A stretch of 64,000 nt of DNA from Petrolisthes cinctipes (taxonomy: Eukaryota; Arthropoda; Malacostraca; Decapoda; Porcellanidae), in NCBI GenBank assembly GCA_033782935.1, contig JAWQEG010000501.1:3136501-3200500 (forward strand), written 5' to 3'. The notes beneath the pieces were generated by a model. The model ran no database searches and had not been told where the DNA came from. It saw only the letters and a list, made by a program, of their open reading frames with translations. Shown in pieces: positions 63,571 through 64,000 of the stretch. The translations under genes and the position numbers were made by a program. Numbering within the stretch: position 1 is the stretch's first letter; the number at the start of each line of letters is the position of its first letter.

Positions 63571-63927
63571 ATCAAAACACCCGAAAATTCGATATTTTGG
63601 GGTCCCAGAAGCGAACTGTACATGCCTACTCCGTGTTAGAGTATTTTCAAAATACAGGCCCAAAACATACTGAAAATCGATCTTTTAGGTGCCCAAAATT
63701 CGATATGTGCCTGCATCTTCTGTACCCGTTTATATCTCAAAATCAGGCTCCAAACACCCGAAAATTCGATATTTTGGGGTCCCAGAAGCGATCTGTACAT
63801 CCCTACTCCCAGTTAGAATGTTTTCAAGATACAGACCCAAAACATGCTCAAAATCGATATTTTAGGTGCCCAAAAGTCGAATTGTGCATGCATTTTCTGT
63901 ACCCGTTTATATCTCAAATTCAGGATC
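63571..63927 (+). repeat. Duplication, offset 8,321 bp, right copy
   Basis: Partner of 55250-55606. The array continues to the last base of the window, which ends inside a monomer. Confidence 0.82.
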
Positions 63928-64000
63928 AAACACCCGAAAATTCGATATTTTGGGGTCCCAGAAGCAATCTGTACATGCCTACTCAGTGCTAGAAAAATTT

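Larger units (their letters stand above)
1..64000 (+). repeat. Satellite DNA array, 176/177-bp monomer, head-to-tail
   Basis: Every line of the window is a variant of one AT-rich monomer. Landmarks recur about every 176 bp: CCCGTTTATATCTCAAATTC, TTCGATATTTT, GTCCCAGAAGCGATCTGTAC, and GCTAAAAATCGATATTTT. Successive copies of one landmark at 1954, 2130 and 2306 are exactly 176 bp apart. No unique sequence, transposon, gene or microsatellite breaks the array, and it continues past both ends. Known biology: long homogeneous arrays of nucleosome-sized monomers are typical of eukaryotic centromeric, pericentromeric or subtelomeric heterochromatin. I do not recognise the family, so species and chromosomal position stay open. 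Orientation is constant except at 6230-6436. Confidence 0.98.

Noticed and set aside
1..64000. CRISPR array
   Set aside because: Period is 147-177 bp, there are no unique spacers between conserved short repeats, and the whole period is repeated. No cas gene is present.
1..64000. tRNA, 5S rRNA or other Pol III genes inside the repeat
   Set aside because: No A-box/B-box pair, cloverleaf or known rRNA sequence is visible in any monomer family.
1..64000. TATA-like and palindromic motifs (TTATATCT, TGCATGCA, ATCGAT) as promoters or regulatory sites
   Set aside because: They recur in nearly every monomer as part of the satellite consensus and are not placed in front of any gene.

Overview
The whole 64 kb is one uninterrupted tandem array of a satellite DNA. 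I see no protein gene, RNA gene, mobile element, CRISPR array or unique spacer anywhere, and the array runs off both ends of the window. This is eukaryotic heterochromatin of the centromeric, pericentromeric or subtelomeric kind. A plant is a reasonable guess from monomer size and style, but I do not recognise the family and cannot name the species. The sequence is clearly AT-rich.

The basic monomer is 176 bp, with a very common 177-bp form that carries one extra A in the CCCAAAAGTCG stretch. Two deletion classes recur: 147 bp (29 bp lost) and 158 bp (18 bp lost). Each monomer is an old dimer of two related halves, here called A (87 bp) and B (89 bp). Dividing length by mean monomer size gives roughly 370 monomers. 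All are head-to-tail on the + strand except one 207-bp inverted patch at 6230-6436.

Monomers fall into recognisable families, named here F1 to F6 plus the 158-bp class. The recurring order F4-F6-F5-F1-F2-F3 forms a six-monomer higher-order repeat (HOR) of about 1,027-1,029 bp, seen from the left part (1926-2952) to the right part (58153-59179). Larger duplications are built on top of it.

Layout. 1-10.5 kb: nested duplications with offsets of 9,450, 7,456, 2,011 and 1,439 bp, several rearranged monomers and the inverted patch. 10.55-23.34 kb: a tandem pair of about 6.4-kb blocks that differ by exactly one 147-bp monomer. 23-31.5 kb: mosaics with offsets of 6,415, 1,183 and 1,353 bp. 31.5-37.6 kb: three tandem, nearly identical 2,029-bp twelve-monomer HORs. 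37.0-39.4 kb: a second copy of the 24.5-27.6 kb segment, shorter by 657 bp. 39.4-64 kb: shorter overlapping duplications (offsets 1,853, 2,738, 3,444, 1,207, 3,370, 9,992, 8,321, 1,685 and 2,609 bp).

The many open frames, up to 257 codons, are by-products of monomer lengths divisible by three (177 and 147) and are not annotated as genes. The most interesting content is structural: the inverted insertion and its matching uninserted site, the hidden 88-bp half-repeat with four junctions consistent with exchange at that register, and the layered duplications that record how the array evolved. Block boundaries were set by eye and may be off by tens of bases.
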